Positions 17,456 to 28,281 are shown, counted from the first letter of the stretch. The stretch: DNA of 64,000 bases from Gillisella taibaishanensis (GCF_001938985.1 NZ_MKIN01000019.1:186001-250000); one strand, 5' to 3'. Program-made: numbers and translations. The notes: generated by a model not told the origin, from the letters alone.

Positions 17456-17486
17456 CAATGGCGCTTTTACTGGCGCCATTGTTTTT
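17456..17486 (+). terminator. Rho-independent terminator after the BA14K gene
   Basis: CAATGGCGC/GCGCCATTG forms a 9-bp stem with an 8-nt loop, followed by five T. Confidence 0.85.
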
Positions 17487-17590
17487 CCAATTTGGGTCAT
17501 GTTAACGGCCTAGATGATTTTTCAAGAAAATCGGCCTACTCTCTTTCCGATGCGTTGTGCGCCTTGCTGGCTCGCGCGGAAGGGGAGCAG

Positions 17591-19903
17591 ATGGAAAAGA
17601 ATATTCTACGGCGCTTTTTACATTGCTGCGCAGGCTTGTTTCTATTTTTTGCAGGAGCAACGGCAGTAGTCCCGACCGCAGCAATCGCTGACGATGGCTC
17701 GATCACCATAAAGGTACCGTCCGGCCAAGACATGGGCGCCGTGGAAAATGCGGTGCGCGCCGCAAGTCAGGCGGCTGGCCAAGGCGTGAAGAACATCACT
17801 ATCGAGCTGTCCGCTCCTTTAACCGTCTCCTCAACAGCGCCTCAGACACCCACTGCCCCCGCCCAAACGGCTCCTGCCAAACCTGCGTCTGCCGCCGTGC
17901 CTACTGCGGCTGCAAAAGCCTCCGCTCCAAGCGCCGTGTCTCCGGCGGTATCGATGGAAGCAGACATGATGACAACGGCCTATGGCACGTTCGTCGCTGC
18001 GCTCAAACGCGGTGGAGCGGTTGCCTTGGCCGGCATAGAAAGCCTGCCGACGGGTTTTGACAACAGCATGCAATCGCTGAAAGCGGAGCAGACTGGGATG
18101 AAGGCGCTAAGCCTGACGGCCACTGGTGCCCTCCTTGCAGGGCTCGCCTCAGCCGTCCTGTTTATTTTGCTATTCCAGAGATTCGTACCTAGCCCGAGGG
18201 TCGACAACGGGCCTTTGACCAAGGCATTTGCGGCGGGCATCCGGCTCCTGGGAGATCTCTTGGCGGTTGCGATTTTCGTCAGTCTTGCGCGCAGCGGCAC
18301 CCACATGGGCTACGTTTCCGGCTCATTCGGCAAGGAGGTCACCTACGGTATTATCAGGGCCGTGATGACTGCCGGCCTCTTCGCGGCCTTTGGTCGAATG
18401 TTGTTTTCAAGGATCAAAGGCGCCGATCCACTGTTCGATATCGCCCATCCGCAGTGGCATCTGAAAATGATGATCGGCTTTGGCACATTGTCTGGCCTCG
18501 TCAACGGAAGTTTGAGGCTCGCGGACGCAAAGGGCCTCGACCCTATGGCAGCCGACGGCTGGCTGTTTTTGAGCTCCAGCGTCGTCAACGCCTACCTGCT
18601 CGTCTGGTTTCTGCTCGGACGCAAGGACATCGTCGATTCCTATGCTGGTCACGGGCGCGGCTGGCGCCGGTTTACTGGTAACCTGATCGCTGATTTTTAT
18701 ATCGTGTCTGCCGTCTTGCTCTGGCTGCTGGGCCTGATGGTCGCGGGTACGGCACAGAACGTGCTTTGGCTGAGAGTGTCCGGCATCAGCCAGATCTTGT
18801 TGATTCTCATCCCGATCCTGCACCGTGGCGTCTCAGGTCTCTTCCGCACGATGGCAGCCCGACGCGAAGTAGCTTTCGGACCGGCCTTTCCATCGGTTCT
18901 ATTATGGGCGCTGCGCATTCCCTTTGCCGGAGCCATCTGGCTGCTAGGTATGCATATCATTGTCATTCTTTGGGAACCCTTGCTGGCAGGCGCCGGCGTC
19001 GATGCCTCCTACTGGCTGACCCATGTACAGCAGTTTGGCATAACCGTGGTTTGCAGCGGCTTCGTCTGCAGTCTTCTCTGGAAGTTCTTTGATACGGTCG
19101 CGCCAACCAACGCTGTTAAACTGCCAGGCCATGAAGATGATGGGCTGCCCAAGACCACGAGCCGCTTGTCAACGGTCCTGCCGGTGATCCGCAATCTGGT
19201 CATGGGCGCGGTGCTGGCGGTGGCGATGCTTGTCATCTTGTCTTCGCTCGGCGTTGACGTTGCACCACTGCTGGCCGGTTTCGGCGTACTCGGCCTTGCC
19301 GTCTCCTTCGGCTCGCAGACGCTGGTCAAGGATGTGGTCTCCGGTATCTTCTTCCTCGCGGAGGATGCGTTCCGGATCGACGAATATATCGATGCCGGCA
19401 AGCTGCAGGGTACGGTCGAACAGATTTCGTTGCGCTCGGTGCGGCTTCGCCACCATAACGGCCCAGTGCATACCGTGCCTTTCGGCCAGATCGCCGCCGT
19501 GACCAATTACAGCCGCGACTGGGGCACGATTAAATTCGAATTGCGCTTCGACCGCGATGCCGATCTTGAACTGATCCGCAAGACGGCGAAGAAAGTCGGC
19601 CTCGCCTTGTTGGAAGAGCCGGAATTTGCGGGCGATTTCCTTATTCCTCTGAAGATGCAGGGCATTCAGGAAGTCAACGAAAACTCCATGGTCATCCGCT
19701 TCAAGTTCACCAGCCGGCCTGGCAATCCAAGCCTGATCAAACGTGAGGGAATTAAGCGGTTGTTGGCGGCCTTCAAGGCGGCGGGGCTCAATCTGGCGTC
19801 CAATGCCGTGGTGGTTCGCTCAAGCGAGCAGTCTCCAATGGGCGCAGGTGCAGCTGCCGCTGCGTCCGCGTCGGTTCCGACCATGGCGGCCAACGCCCCA
19901 TAA
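17591..19903 (+). CDS. Large MscS-family mechanosensitive ion channel
   Basis: The product is 770 aa. It has a signal peptide and a periplasmic Ala/Pro/Thr-rich N-terminus (about residues 30-130), then about ten transmembrane segments. The MscS core lies at about residues 530-735, including the pore helix GVDVAPLLAGFGVLGLAVSF and the beta-domain entry GSQTLVKDVVSGIFFLAEDAF. Length and extra helices place it with YbdG/YnaI/MscK-like larger channels. Channels of this type open on membrane tension during osmotic downshock. The frame extends to 17492, but the ATG at 17591 has GGGAGCAG before it and starts the signal peptide. Confidence 0.88.
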   Translation: MEKNILRRFLHCCAGLFLFFAGATAVVPTAAIADDGSITIKVPSGQDMGAVENAVRAASQAAGQGVKNITIELSAPLTVSSTAPQTPTAPAQTAPAKPASAAVPTAAAKASAPSAVSPAVSMEADMMTTAYGTFVAALKRGGAVALAGIESLPTGFDNSMQSLKAEQTGMKALSLTATGALLAGLASAVLFILLFQRFVPSPRVDNGPLTKAFAAGIRLLGDLLAVAIFVSLARSGTHMGYVSGSFGKEVTYGIIRAVMTAGLFAAFGRMLFSRIKGADPLFDIAHPQWHLKMMIGFGTLSGLVNGSLRLADAKGLDPMAADGWLFLSSSVVNAYLLVWFLLGRKDIVDSYAGHGRGWRRFTGNLIADFYIVSAVLLWLLGLMVAGTAQNVLWLRVSGISQILLILIPILHRGVSGLFRTMAARREVAFGPAFPSVLLWALRIPFAGAIWLLGMHIIVILWEPLLAGAGVDASYWLTHVQQFGITVVCSGFVCSLLWKFFDTVAPTNAVKLPGHEDDGLPKTTSRLSTVLPVIRNLVMGAVLAVAMLVILSSLGVDVAPLLAGFGVLGLAVSFGSQTLVKDVVSGIFFLAEDAFRIDEYIDAGKLQGTVEQISLRSVRLRHHNGPVHTVPFGQIAAVTNYSRDWGTIKFELRFDRDADLELIRKTAKKVGLALLEEPEFAGDFLIPLKMQGIQEVNENSMVIRFKFTSRPGNPSLIKREGIKRLLAAFKAAGLNLASNAVVVRSSEQSPMGAGAAAAASASVPTMAANAP

Positions 19904-20065
19904 GCGCGTTCAAATCTACACTTGATTGTGATGGCGTCGCAACTGATGTCCCGCACGATGAAGTCGGACACATCGGGCTAGGTTGGACTGCATTTCGGCA
20001 CGAATGAAAGCTTGAACTGCAAGCCAGCCGTTCAAAGTCGCTCGGCGCTGCCACCAATAGTAACT

Positions 20066-20080
20066 TGACTTCAATTGTCA
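20066..20080 (+). promoter_or_regulatory. IRO-type iron box (candidate RirA site)
   Basis: The element TGACTTCAATTGTCA fits TGA-N9-TCA, the IRO motif bound by the rhizobial iron regulator RirA. It is 66 bp upstream of the start codon of a ferric-iron binding protein, in the place expected for repression under iron sufficiency. Confidence 0.65.
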
Positions 20081-20105
20081 CCTTACCTAGTCAAAGGCAT
20101 CGTTC

Positions 20106-20125
20106 TTCCTTCCTTCCTTCCTTCC
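20106..20125 (+). repeat. Tetranucleotide repeat (TTCC)5 in the iron transporter leader
   Basis: Five uninterrupted copies of TTCC lie between the iron box and the Shine-Dalgarno sequence of the binding-protein gene. Confidence 0.8.
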
Positions 20126-20146
20126 GCCTTTGACAAGGAGACTGAC

Positions 20147-21169
20147 TTGAAAACTGCTCGTATTTCCGGCCTGAGTGTTGTGGCTGTTCTGTCCGCGCTA
20201 TTTACCTCGACTGCGGTTGCGCCTGTGCTTGCTGCCGATGGCGACGGCATTGTGGTCTATAACGCCCAACACGAAAGCCTCGGCCGGGAATGGGTCGACG
20301 CCTTTACCAAGGCCACCGGCATCAAGGTGACCATGCGCCAGGGCAGCGACATGCAGTTTGCCAATCAACTGCTCCAGGAAGGCGAAGCTTCGCCGGCTGA
20401 CGTCTTCCTCACGGAAAATTCGCCGGCCATGACGCTGGTTGATCAGGCCGGCCTGTTTGCCCCTGTCGATGCTGACACCCTGGCACAGGTACCGGCGGAA
20501 TTCCGCCCGGCCAATGGCAAGTGGATCGGCATTGCCGCCCGCTCGACCGTTTTTGCCTATGACAAGAGAAAACTCACCGAAGACAAGCTGCCGAAGTCGA
20601 TGCTCGACCTTGCAGATGCCGCGTGGAAGGGCCGCTGGGCAGCTTCGCCGTCCGGAGCCGATTTCCAGGCCATCGTTGCCGCTCTGCTTGAACTGAAGGG
20701 TGAAGAAGCCACGGCCAAGTGGCTCAAGGCGTTGAAGGAAAATGCGACTTTCTACAAGGGTAACAGCGTTGCCATGAAGGCCGTCAATGCCGGTGAAGTC
20801 GAAGGCGCGATCATCTACCATTACTACTGGTTCGGCGATCAGGCGAGGACCGGTGAAAACAGCAGCAATGTTGCCCTGCATTACTTCAAGCATCAGGATC
20901 CGGGTGCGTTCTTCAGCATTTCCGGTGGCGGCATCGTCAAGTCCAGCCAGCATATGAAGGATGCCCAGGCGTTCCTCAAATTCGTCACCAGCAAGGCCGG
21001 CCAAGAAATCCTGAAGGCCGGGACGTCTTATGAGTATGCTGTCGGTAACGGCGCCGAGTCCAACGCCAAGCTCGTCCCGATCAAGGAACTCGATGCTCCC
21101 AAAGTCGAGCCTACCAAGCTGAACAGCAAGAAGGTCACCGAGATGATGACTGCGGCTGGCATCCTTTAA
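20147..21169 (+). CDS. fbpA: Iron(III) ABC transporter substrate-binding protein
   Basis: This 340-aa periplasmic protein of the FbpA/AfuA class has a signal peptide (about residues 1-33, cleaved near APVLAADG), the mature start IVVYNAQHESLGREWVDAF, and the family's tyrosine-rich metal site (IIYHYYWFGDQ). I chose a TTG start at 20147 because AAGGAGACTGAC precedes it and the signal peptide then starts normally; an upstream TTG at 20075 would put the (TTCC)5 repeat and the iron box inside the gene. It binds ferric iron and delivers it to the permease downstream. Confidence 0.88.
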   Translation: MKTARISGLSVVAVLSALFTSTAVAPVLAADGDGIVVYNAQHESLGREWVDAFTKATGIKVTMRQGSDMQFANQLLQEGEASPADVFLTENSPAMTLVDQAGLFAPVDADTLAQVPAEFRPANGKWIGIAARSTVFAYDKRKLTEDKLPKSMLDLADAAWKGRWAASPSGADFQAIVAALLELKGEEATAKWLKALKENATFYKGNSVAMKAVNAGEVEGAIIYHYYWFGDQARTGENSSNVALHYFKHQDPGAFFSISGGGIVKSSQHMKDAQAFLKFVTSKAGQEILKAGTSYEYAVGNGAESNAKLVPIKELDAPKVEPTKLNSKKVTEMMTAAGIL

Positions 21170-21228
21170 GGATCCCGCTGAGACACTGCGTCATCGCAAA
21201 CTATTGTCTTTCGCTCAAGAAAGGCTTA

Positions 21229-21260
21229 GGGCAATCGCCGAACGGCGGTTGCCCTTGTTT
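21229..21260 (+). terminator. Hairpin between binding protein and permease (partial terminator)
   Basis: GGGCAATCGCCG pairs with CGGCGGTTGCCC (12 bp including one G-T pair, very short loop) and is followed by TTGTTT. Such hairpins often reduce read-through so that the binding protein is made in excess over the permease. Confidence 0.6.
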
Positions 21261-21313
21261 CAAGGGCTTGGCCGGCTTTCCCGACCGGCTTCAACCAAGA
21301 AGATCAGAACCCC

Positions 21314-22900
21314 TTGCTGCAGGATAACAGGCGAACAGCGCCCCGGGCGCAGGCAGTAAAGCGGATTGGCCGTGCGCATCGACCTGCCGGCCATTTGGGT
21401 CTCATCGTCATTGCCGGCCTCGTTGCACTCTTCAGCCTCGTACCGCTCGGTTTTATCGCCTGGGTAACCGTCGATGTTGGTTGGGATACGGTGCGGACCC
21501 TGGTGTTTCGCGGCCGGGTCGGTGACCTCCTGATCAATACTGTTCTTCTGGAAACCGCGACGCTTCCAATCACCACTGCCCTTTCCATTGCCCTCGCGTG
21601 GCTGATCGAGCGGACTCGCCTGCCGGCCGCCGGCGTCTGGTCCTGGCTGATGGTAACACCGCTTGCCGTTCCTGCCTTCGTGCACAGCTATGCCTGGATC
21701 GGCATTGCCCCCGACATGCACGGGCTCTGGAGCGCTGTTTTTATCTCGGTTCTCGCCTATTTCCCGTTTATCTATCTGCCGATTGCCGCGACGCTGCGCC
21801 GGCTCGATCCTGCCATAGAGGACGCGGCAGCGTCCCTGGGGCTCAACCCATGGCGTGTGTTCTGGCGCGTTGTGCTGCCGCAGTTGCGCCCGGCGATCCT
21901 CGGTGGTGCATTGCTAGTGGCTTTGCACCTGCTGTCGGAATACGGTCTATTCGTGATGATCCGCTTCGATACGTTTGCCACCGCGATCGTCGATCAGTTC
22001 CAGTCATCTTATAACAGCCCTGCATCGAATATGCTCAGCGGCGTGCTGGTCTTGTGTTGCATCTTGCTGCTCGGCCTCGATGGCCTGCTTCGCGGCTCGG
22101 AACGTTATGCGCGGGTTGGCTCTGGCGCCATTCGGCCAGTCCAGCGTCACCGGCTTGGGGTCTTTATGGCACCCGCCCTTCTGCTGCCGCTTGTTGTCAC
22201 CGTGCTGGCGCTGGGTGTACCGGTCTTTACGCTGCTACGCTGGCTGATGATTGGTGGCATCAAAGTCTGGCAAAACGAAATTCTCGGTACGGCTTTCGGT
22301 GAAACGATCGTTCTTGCCCTTGCCGGTGGTATTCTCTCAATGCTTGTCGCCGCGCCAATGGCCTGGCTTTCAGTCCGCGCTCCGGGGCGATTGCAGAAAC
22401 TGCTCGAAGCCTGCCATTACTACGTCGGTTCGCTGCCAGGAGTCGTGGTGGCTCTCGCGCTCGTGACGATTACTGTGCGTGTGGCTCTGCCCTTCTATCA
22501 GACATTTGCGACGCTGATCGCCGCTTACATCCTGCTGTTCCTGCCCCGCGCCATGGTTGGCTTGCGCGCCAGCATTTCCCAGGCACCGGTAGAGTTGGAA
22601 CGGGCGGCGATGAGCCTTGGCAAAAGCCCTGGACGTGCCGTCTGGTTGACGACGATGCGGCTTGCCGCTCCGGGTGCGGCAGCCAGTATCGCGCTGGTGG
22701 CTATGGGCATCACCAATGAACTGACTGCGACATTGATGCTGGCGCCAAACGGCGTCGACACACTCGCTACCAAATTCTGGTCTCTGACCAGCGAAATCGA
22801 CTATGTGGCAGCGGCGCCCTATGCGCTGTTGATGGTGGTGCTATCGCTGCCACTCACCCTGCTCTTGCAGTCGCAATCCAAACGCACGGCCGGCCAATGA
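21314..22900 (+). CDS. fbpB: Iron(III) ABC transporter permease
   Basis: The 528-aa product is a fused double permease with about twelve transmembrane helices. Each half carries an EAA loop ([21 protein letters not shown] and [21 protein letters not shown]) that contacts the ATPase, as in FbpB/SfuB. The start is uncertain; TTG at 21314 is the furthest in-frame start and no clear ribosome site is seen. Its stop overlaps the fbpC start (ATGA). Confidence 0.88.
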   Translation: MLQDNRRTAPRAQAVKRIGRAHRPAGHLGLIVIAGLVALFSLVPLGFIAWVTVDVGWDTVRTLVFRGRVGDLLINTVLLETATLPITTALSIALAWLIERTRLPAAGVWSWLMVTPLAVPAFVHSYAWIGIAPDMHGLWSAVFISVLAYFPFIYLPIAATLRRLDPAIEDAAASLGLNPWRVFWRVVLPQLRPAILGGALLVALHLLSEYGLFVMIRFDTFATAIVDQFQSSYNSPASNMLSGVLVLCCILLLGLDGLLRGSERYARVGSGAIRPVQRHRLGVFMAPALLLPLVVTVLALGVPVFTLLRWLMIGGIKVWQNEILGTAFGETIVLALAGGILSMLVAAPMAWLSVRAPGRLQKLLEACHYYVGSLPGVVVALALVTITVRVALPFYQTFATLIAAYILLFLPRAMVGLRASISQAPVELERAAMSLGKSPGRAVWLTTMRLAAPGAAASIALVAMGITNELTATLMLAPNGVDTLATKFWSLTSEIDYVAAAPYALLMVVLSLPLTLLLQSQSKRTAGQ

Positions 22901-23943
22901 GTTTTCTGGAAATCCAATCTGTCTCCAAGCACTATGGCTCCGTGGCAGCGCTTGATGATGTCACGTTGAATGTGCCAGCCGGGAGCCGAACGGCGATTGT
23001 CGGCCCGTCGGGTTCGGGAAAGACGACGCTGCTGCGGCTGATCGCCGGGTTCGAGATGCCGGATGCGGGGCGTGTCAGCCTTGGCGGTGCGCTGCAGGCG
23101 GAGCCCGGCTTCATGCTGCCAGCGCATAAGCGCGGCATCGGCATCGTATCCCAGGATGGCGCGCTGTTTCCTCATCTAAGCGTTGCCGACAACATCGCCT
23201 TCGGCTTCGAGCGCGGTCTAAACGACCGAGACGAGCGCATAAAATCGCTGGCTGAAATGGTCGAGCTTGATCCTGTCATGCTGGCGCGCCGGCCGCATCA
23301 ACTCTCCGGCGGCCAGCAACAGCGCGTTGCGCTTGCTCGTGCCCTCGGCCGCCAGCCAAGGCTGATGCTGCTCGACGAGCCGTTTTCCGCTCTGGACACG
23401 GGCTTGCGCGAAGCGATGCGCAAGGCTGTTTCGAAGCTGCTCGCGTCGGCTGGGATTACGACCATTCTGGTGACACACGACCAGACAGAAGCGCTGTCTT
23501 TCGCCGACCAACTCGCCGTGCTGCGCGATGGCCGTCTGGTCCAGTCCGGCGCTCCAAAGGACCTTTACGAACGCCCGATCGACCGGCAAACGGCGCTGTT
23601 TCTGGGCGAGGCCATCATTCTGCCCGCCGAGTTTTCACATGATAAAGTGCAATGCGCTTTGGGCAGTCTCACGATTTGTGAAGCCGGTACTGGTCTGGGC
23701 GATGTTATGGTGCGGCCAGAGCAGATCTCCGTGGTCAGTTCGGCACAGGAGGGAAGCTGTGCCGCGCGCGTTCTCGACGTGGAATTTTCCGGGGCGAGTG
23801 GCACGGTGACACTGCAACTGACGCAAGCCAGCAGCACTGTCGCACCCCTGTCCGTGCGAATGTCACGGCTTAATTTGCCTGTTCCCGGCGACGTCGTCTA
23901 TCTCAGCGTGAATGGCGAAGTCCACAGACTTCCAACGCCGTAA
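22897..23943 (+). CDS. fbpC: Iron(III) ABC transporter ATP-binding protein
   Basis: This 348-aa ATPase has Walker [13 protein letters not shown]-loop [13 protein letters not shown], signature [15 protein letters not shown], Walker [13 protein letters not shown] and the H-loop VTHDQTEAL. The C-terminal 110 residues form a TOBE-like regulatory domain ([11 protein letters not shown]). It energises import of ferric iron. It overlaps the permease by 4 bp and is followed by a strong terminator. Confidence 0.92.
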   Translation: MSFLEIQSVSKHYGSVAALDDVTLNVPAGSRTAIVGPSGSGKTTLLRLIAGFEMPDAGRVSLGGALQAEPGFMLPAHKRGIGIVSQDGALFPHLSVADNIAFGFERGLNDRDERIKSLAEMVELDPVMLARRPHQLSGGQQQRVALARALGRQPRLMLLDEPFSALDTGLREAMRKAVSKLLASAGITTILVTHDQTEALSFADQLAVLRDGRLVQSGAPKDLYERPIDRQTALFLGEAIILPAEFSHDKVQCALGSLTICEAGTGLGDVMVRPEQISVVSSAQEGSCAARVLDVEFSGASGTVTLQLTQASSTVAPLSVRMSRLNLPVPGDVVYLSVNGEVHRLPTP

Positions 23944-23964
23944 GCGACAAAATCAAAATAGAAA

Positions 23965-23999
23965 ACGCCGCGCAGCTTATTGGCCGCGCGGCGTTTTTT
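23965..23999. terminator. Bidirectional Rho-independent terminator between fbpC and ftsK
   Basis: ACGCCGCGC/GCGCGGCGT forms a 9-bp stem with a 12-nt loop. A T6 tract follows on the plus strand, and a T-rich tract also follows on the minus strand, so it can end both convergent units. Confidence 0.85.
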
Positions 24000-24012
24000 G
24001 TGTTTATGTCGT

Positions 24013-26877
24013 TCAGTCTGCGTCGTCAAAGCCGATGCCGGAGGGCTCAGCTCCACCGCCGACGATGATTTCACGCTTGCCGACATGGTTGGCCGGGCCT
24101 ACCAGACCTTCCCGCTCCATGCGCTCGACAAGCGAGGCAGCACGATTATAGCCGATTGACAGGCGACGCTGGATGTAAGAGGTCGAGCATTTCTGGTCGC
24201 GCAGCACAACCTTGACCGCCTTTTCGTAAACCTCGTCGCTTTCCTCGCCACTGGCGTTGACGGCAACGCGCTCATAGGCTTCGTCAACGGCAGCGGGCGT
24301 CGCCGAGGCGGGTTCGCCACCATCTTCCTCGGTCACCGTGCCGAGATATTCCGGCCGGCCCTGGGTCTTCAGGTGGGCGACGACCTGCTCGACTTCCGCA
24401 TCCGATACGAATGGACCATGGACACGGCAGACGCGGCCGCCGCCGATCATGTGGAGCATATCGCCCTGGCCGAGCAGATGTTCGGCACCCTGCTCGCCCA
24501 GAATGGTGCGGCTGTCGATCTTCGAGGTAACCTGGAAGGAGATCCGGGTCGGGAAATTGGCCTTGATCGTGCCGGTGATGACATCGACGGAAGGCCGCTG
24601 CGTTGCCATAATCAAGTGGATACCGGCAGCGCGAGCCATCTGGGCCAGACGCTGGATGGCACCTTCGATTTCCTTGCCGGCCACCATCATCAGGTCGGCC
24701 ATTTCATCGACGATGATGACGATATAGGGCATGTGTGACATGTCGAGATCTTGATCCTCATAGAGGATCTCGCCGGAATGGCGGTCGAACCCGACCTGAA
24801 CGCTAACGGTGATGACCTCACCCTTTTCGCGGGCCTGGGCCGCACGAGCATTATACCCGTCGATATTGCGCACGCCGAGCCGCGACATCTTGCGGTACCG
24901 GTCTTCCATCTCGCGCACCGCCCATTTCAGAGCCATCACGGCCTTCTTCGAGTCGGTTACGACAGGGGTCAGCAGGTGCGGGATGCCGTCATAGACGGAA
25001 AGCTCCAACATCTTCGGATCGACCATGATCAGGCGGCATTCTTCCGGCTTCAACCGGTAGAGCAGCGACAGGATCATCGTGTTGATCGCAACCGACTTAC
25101 CGGAACCGGTGGTGCCGGCAACTAGCAGATGCGGCATCTTTGCCAGCTCAGCAATCACAGGCTCGCCGCCGATCGATTTACCGAGGCAAAGCGCGAGCTT
25201 GAAGCGGCTCTCCCAATAATCTTCGCATTCGATCAATTCGCGCAAATAGACGGTTTCGCGCACGGCGTTCGGCAATTCGATGCCGATGACATTGCGGCCG
25301 GGCACAACGGCAACGCGGGCGGACAGCGCCGACATCGACCGGGCGATGTCGTCGGCAAGACCGATAATGCGCGAGGACTTGATGCCAGGCGCCGGCTCGA
25401 ATTCATAGAGCGTCACGACCGGACCGGGGCGGACATCAATGACTTCACCGCGAATGCCGAAATCTTCGAGCACGCTTTCGAGAAGGCCGGCGCTCTGCTC
25501 CAGCGCTTCCGGCTGCATTGCTTCCGCACGGACCGCCGGCGGCTCCTGCAGAAGGCTGATCGACGGGAAGACGAAATCGCCATCGAAAGGATGGCTACGG
25601 TTCATTTCCAGGCCACCAATGGCGCGGTTGGCGCGGATAGTTTCCACAACAGGCCGGGCTACATTGAAGCTACGCATCGGCTCAACAGTTTCCACAGCTT
25701 CCGCGACAACTTCGGCGGTGGAAACGTCGGGCTCGGCAACCACTTCATCCCATGGGGCCACATCAATGGCGGCATCAACGACTGCGGTCTCTACCTCAGC
25801 AACCGGCTCCGCAACAACAGGCGCAGCTTCGTCGACGCCTGCGGGTTCAACCACCGCAGCCGACACCTCGGCAACCGCTTCTGGAACGCTAATAGCAACC
25901 GGCGCTTGGGCTTCCAAACCATGGCGCATACGGATCTCGCGGTAAAGCGCAGCAACAGACCCGACAGATGGCGTGGAAATGGTCGGTGCGAGCGGTGCAG
26001 GCTCCGGCGCTGGCACAAACAACATTGGCTTTGGCTGGGCGACGAAGGAGGTGACAGATACAGGCGTTTCCTCTTCCATGTCGAAGGGCTCGGACATCAT
26101 CTCGAAGAATGCGAAATCGGAAAGCGGCAACGTTGCGGGTGTGATCGCATACTGTTGCGCAACAACGGTTGGAGCCTCGACCGGAGCAGCGTCCTGGCGC
26201 AGATGGACGTCGATATGTTCAGCCATTCGCATAGCAGCCGCGGCTTGGCGCAGGCGCAGAGCCTCAGGAAGGTGAGCCGGAGTGACGGCCTGTGCCTCAG
26301 CGACAGCCTCAGTCTTGGCTTCTCGATAGAGAAAGGTGTCGGTCGAAAACTGCGGGGCAATGATAACTGGCGGCATAGAACACTGCTCTAGAACTTGTGG
26401 CGCGGCTTCTTCGACGGCCGCCTCGATAGCGGGCTCTGCCGAAGCCTCCACAGGACGCGGGCTAACCGGGCGTGGCGGCGGCGCGCGGCGTGGCACGATC
26501 AACGGGCTGCCTGTCTTTGGCAGGCCGAAGAAAGAGGGCGAACCCGGTTGCGGCTGCACAGGGGCGACGGCCGCTGGGGCTGCCCCTTGCTCAGCAACTG
26601 GCGCAGCTTCGACGGCACGCGCCTGATCGACAGCCTTTTGCAAGGCAGCGACAATGGCGGCCTGTTCGGCGGCAGCTTCCGCTTCGCGACGCTTATTGAT
26701 CGCAGCTTCCGGCGTGCGCGTGAAACGCACATTCGGCCCCAGCACGAAAGCAGATTGCCAAGGCTCCAGCGGCCCGCCCTGAGCAGTCTGACCATTCGAA
26801 GGTGTGGCGGCAGCCTGCGGATCGTCATGACCTGACGGCTCGGAAGAACGTGACGTATTCTGTGTTGGAAAGCGCAT
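24013..26877 (-). CDS. ftsK: FtsK/SpoIIIE-type DNA translocase lacking N-terminal membrane helices
   Basis: The product is 954 aa. The C-terminal 500 residues are a complete FtsK motor: Walker A ([13 protein letters not shown]), Walker B ([14 protein letters not shown]), the [13 protein letters not shown] and GQGDMLHM segments, and a gamma winged-helix domain ([21 protein letters not shown]) that reads KOPS-like sequences. Unlike canonical FtsK there are no transmembrane helices. The first 430 or so residues are low-complexity Ala/Val/Glu/Pro-rich, with two short conserved-looking stretches ([17 protein letters not shown] and [15 protein letters not shown]). It is probably a soluble paralogue helping chromosome or replicon segregation at division; a membrane-bound FtsK is expected elsewhere in the genome. 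Confidence 0.88.
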   Translation of the reverse strand: MRFPTQNTSRSSEPSGHDDPQAAATPSNGQTAQGGPLEPWQSAFVLGPNVRFTRTPEAAINKRREAEAAAEQAAIVAALQKAVDQARAVEAAPVAEQGAAPAAVAPVQPQPGSPSFFGLPKTGSPLIVPRRAPPPRPVSPRPVEASAEPAIEAAVEEAAPQVLEQCSMPPVIIAPQFSTDTFLYREAKTEAVAEAQAVTPAHLPEALRLRQAAAAMRMAEHIDVHLRQDAAPVEAPTVVAQQYAITPATLPLSDFAFFEMMSEPFDMEEETPVSVTSFVAQPKPMLFVPAPEPAPLAPTISTPSVGSVAALYREIRMRHGLEAQAPVAISVPEAVAEVSAAVVEPAGVDEAAPVVAEPVAEVETAVVDAAIDVAPWDEVVAEPDVSTAEVVAEAVETVEPMRSFNVARPVVETIRANRAIGGLEMNRSHPFDGDFVFPSISLLQEPPAVRAEAMQPEALEQSAGLLESVLEDFGIRGEVIDVRPGPVVTLYEFEPAPGIKSSRIIGLADDIARSMSALSARVAVVPGRNVIGIELPNAVRETVYLRELIECEDYWESRFKLALCLGKSIGGEPVIAELAKMPHLLVAGTTGSGKSVAINTMILSLLYRLKPEECRLIMVDPKMLELSVYDGIPHLLTPVVTDSKKAVMALKWAVREMEDRYRKMSRLGVRNIDGYNARAAQAREKGEVITVSVQVGFDRHSGEILYEDQDLDMSHMPYIVIIVDEMADLMMVAGKEIEGAIQRLAQMARAAGIHLIMATQRPSVDVITGTIKANFPTRISFQVTSKIDSRTILGEQGAEHLLGQGDMLHMIGGGRVCRVHGPFVSDAEVEQVVAHLKTQGRPEYLGTVTEEDGGEPASATPAAVDEAYERVAVNASGEESDEVYEKAVKVVLRDQKCSTSYIQRRLSIGYNRAASLVERMEREGLVGPANHVGKREIIVGGGAEPSGIGFDDAD

Positions 26878-27261
26878 GGTGCCTAACAGTTCATTGGGAA
26901 TTGCTCTTGGTCCCCTATAGAAGTAAAAAATAAAGGTTAATCACTCCTTTCACCGGCGTCGCGAAACGGGCACAAAGTGCCGGAAGGCTCCACTTTAACC
27001 CATTGTTTTTTCATGATTGGCCGGAAAGCCCTCAGATCAAGCAGAGGCTGCAGCGCCTTGAAAACAAGAGATAATCGAAACGGCAAATTTTTTGGACGCA
27101 GATCCATCTTTTAGGCCGCAATCAGGTTGAATCCGGTGGCGGCGTGAGCATCATCCACCAGAAGAAATTTGGCGCCATGGCATTCGACCTTAGACGAATC
27201 GTGGGTAGTCAGCAGAGCGCAGCCATGGCAGGTTGCAGGCAAATGCGCAGAGGAGGCCAGC
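26878..27261. other. Intergenic region between ftsK and acuI, nothing recognised
   Basis: About 385 bp between divergent genes. I see no RNA gene, strong hairpin or convincing ORF. The ribosome site of acuI (GAGGAGG) is at its right end. Confidence 0.5.
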
Positions 27262-28257
27262 ATGTCCGAGAGTTTCACCGCCGTTGTTCTCGATAACGTC
27301 GATGGCAAGCCGAAGGGCTTGTTTCGGGAGTTGACGCTCGCCGATCTTACCGATCATGAGGTGCTGGTCGAGGTGGCCTATTCCACACTGAACTACAAGG
27401 ACGGCCTCGCATTTACCGGAAAAGGCCGGATCGCGCGTCGCACGCCTGTTATCGCTGGCGCCGATCTAGCTGGAACAGTCATTTCCTCGCGCGTGCCGGA
27501 CTGGAAGCCGGGCGACCGGGTCGTGGTCAACGGCTTCGGCATGACCGAGACGGAAGGCGGCGGCTACACCCGCTACCAGCGTGTGAAGCCGGAATGGCTG
27601 CTGCGCCTACCCGACGGCTTCTCTCTCGAGCAGGCCATGGCAATCGGGACTGCCGGCTATACGGCGGCGCTCTCGGTCCTTGCGCTTGAAGATTGGGGCA
27701 AGATCGAAGTCGGTAGCGGCGAAGTGCTGGTTACCGGCGCCGGCGGCGGCGTCGGCTCGATTGCCGTCAGCTTGCTTGCTTCGCGCGGGTATAACGTCAC
27801 GGCAGGCACAGGCCGGCCGGAGGTACAGGAGTATCTACGCGGCCTCGGTGCGAGCGCTTTCGTGACCCGGGAGGAACTGGCGGAAAAGGCGAACCCGTTG
27901 CAGAAGGAGCGCTGGACCGGCGCCGTCGACAGCGTCGGCTCGAGCGTTCTCGCCAATGTGCTTGCACAGACCGTGTATGGTGGTGGTGTCGCGGCTTGCG
28001 GCCTTGCAGGTGGCGCCGATCTGCCGACGACGGTGATGCCTTTTATCCTGCGCGGCGTCACGCTGCTCGGGATTGATTCTGTAATGACGCCAATGCCAAA
28101 GCGCGTCCGCGCCTGGGAGTTTCTGGACAAGGTCCTCAACCGCGACCATCTCGCCGCGATGACTACGGTAGAGCCGATGTCCAACCTGCCGGCGCTGGCC
28201 GAGGCCATTCTTGCCGGTCAGACGCGCGGCCGGGTGGTGATCGACGTCACGAAATAG
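27262..28257 (+). CDS. acuI: Acryloyl-CoA reductase/quinone oxidoreductase, YhdH/AcuI type (MDR family)
   Basis: This 331-aa member of the zinc-free medium-chain reductase branch has an N-terminal GroES-like fold (YSTLNYKDGLAFTGKGRIAR) and a Rossmann NADPH site (VLVTGAGGGVGSIAVSLLA). The TPMPKRVRAWEFLDK region near the C-terminus is typical of YhdH/AcuI. AcuI reduces acryloyl-CoA to propionyl-CoA with NADPH. GAGGAGG lies six bases upstream of the ATG at 27262, which decides the start. It converges on pcaB and is probably not part of the pca operon. Confidence 0.82.
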   Translation: MSESFTAVVLDNVDGKPKGLFRELTLADLTDHEVLVEVAYSTLNYKDGLAFTGKGRIARRTPVIAGADLAGTVISSRVPDWKPGDRVVVNGFGMTETEGGGYTRYQRVKPEWLLRLPDGFSLEQAMAIGTAGYTAALSVLALEDWGKIEVGSGEVLVTGAGGGVGSIAVSLLASRGYNVTAGTGRPEVQEYLRGLGASAFVTREELAEKANPLQKERWTGAVDSVGSSVLANVLAQTVYGGGVAACGLAGGADLPTTVMPFILRGVTLLGIDSVMTPMPKRVRAWEFLDKVLNRDHLAAMTTVEPMSNLPALAEAILAGQTRGRVVIDVTK

Positions 28258-28260
28258 CGC

Positions 28261-28281
28261 CAGGGGAATCCCCTGCTTGTT
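28261..28281. terminator. Possible terminator between acuI and pcaB
   Basis: CAGGGG/CCCCTG forms a 6-bp stem with a 3-nt loop, then CTTGTT. It lies in the 27-bp gap between the two convergent genes. Confidence 0.4.

Noticed and set aside
25129..26391. A 420-codon open frame opposite ftsK
   Set aside because: It mirrors the repetitive Ala/Val/Glu-rich N-terminal region of ftsK and has no recognisable features.
27111..27263. Minus-strand ORF with a CHGC motif between ftsK and acuI
   Set aside because: Codon choice looks partly gene-like, but there is no ribosome site, the start overlaps the acuI start, and no family is recognised. It cannot be supported without conservation data.
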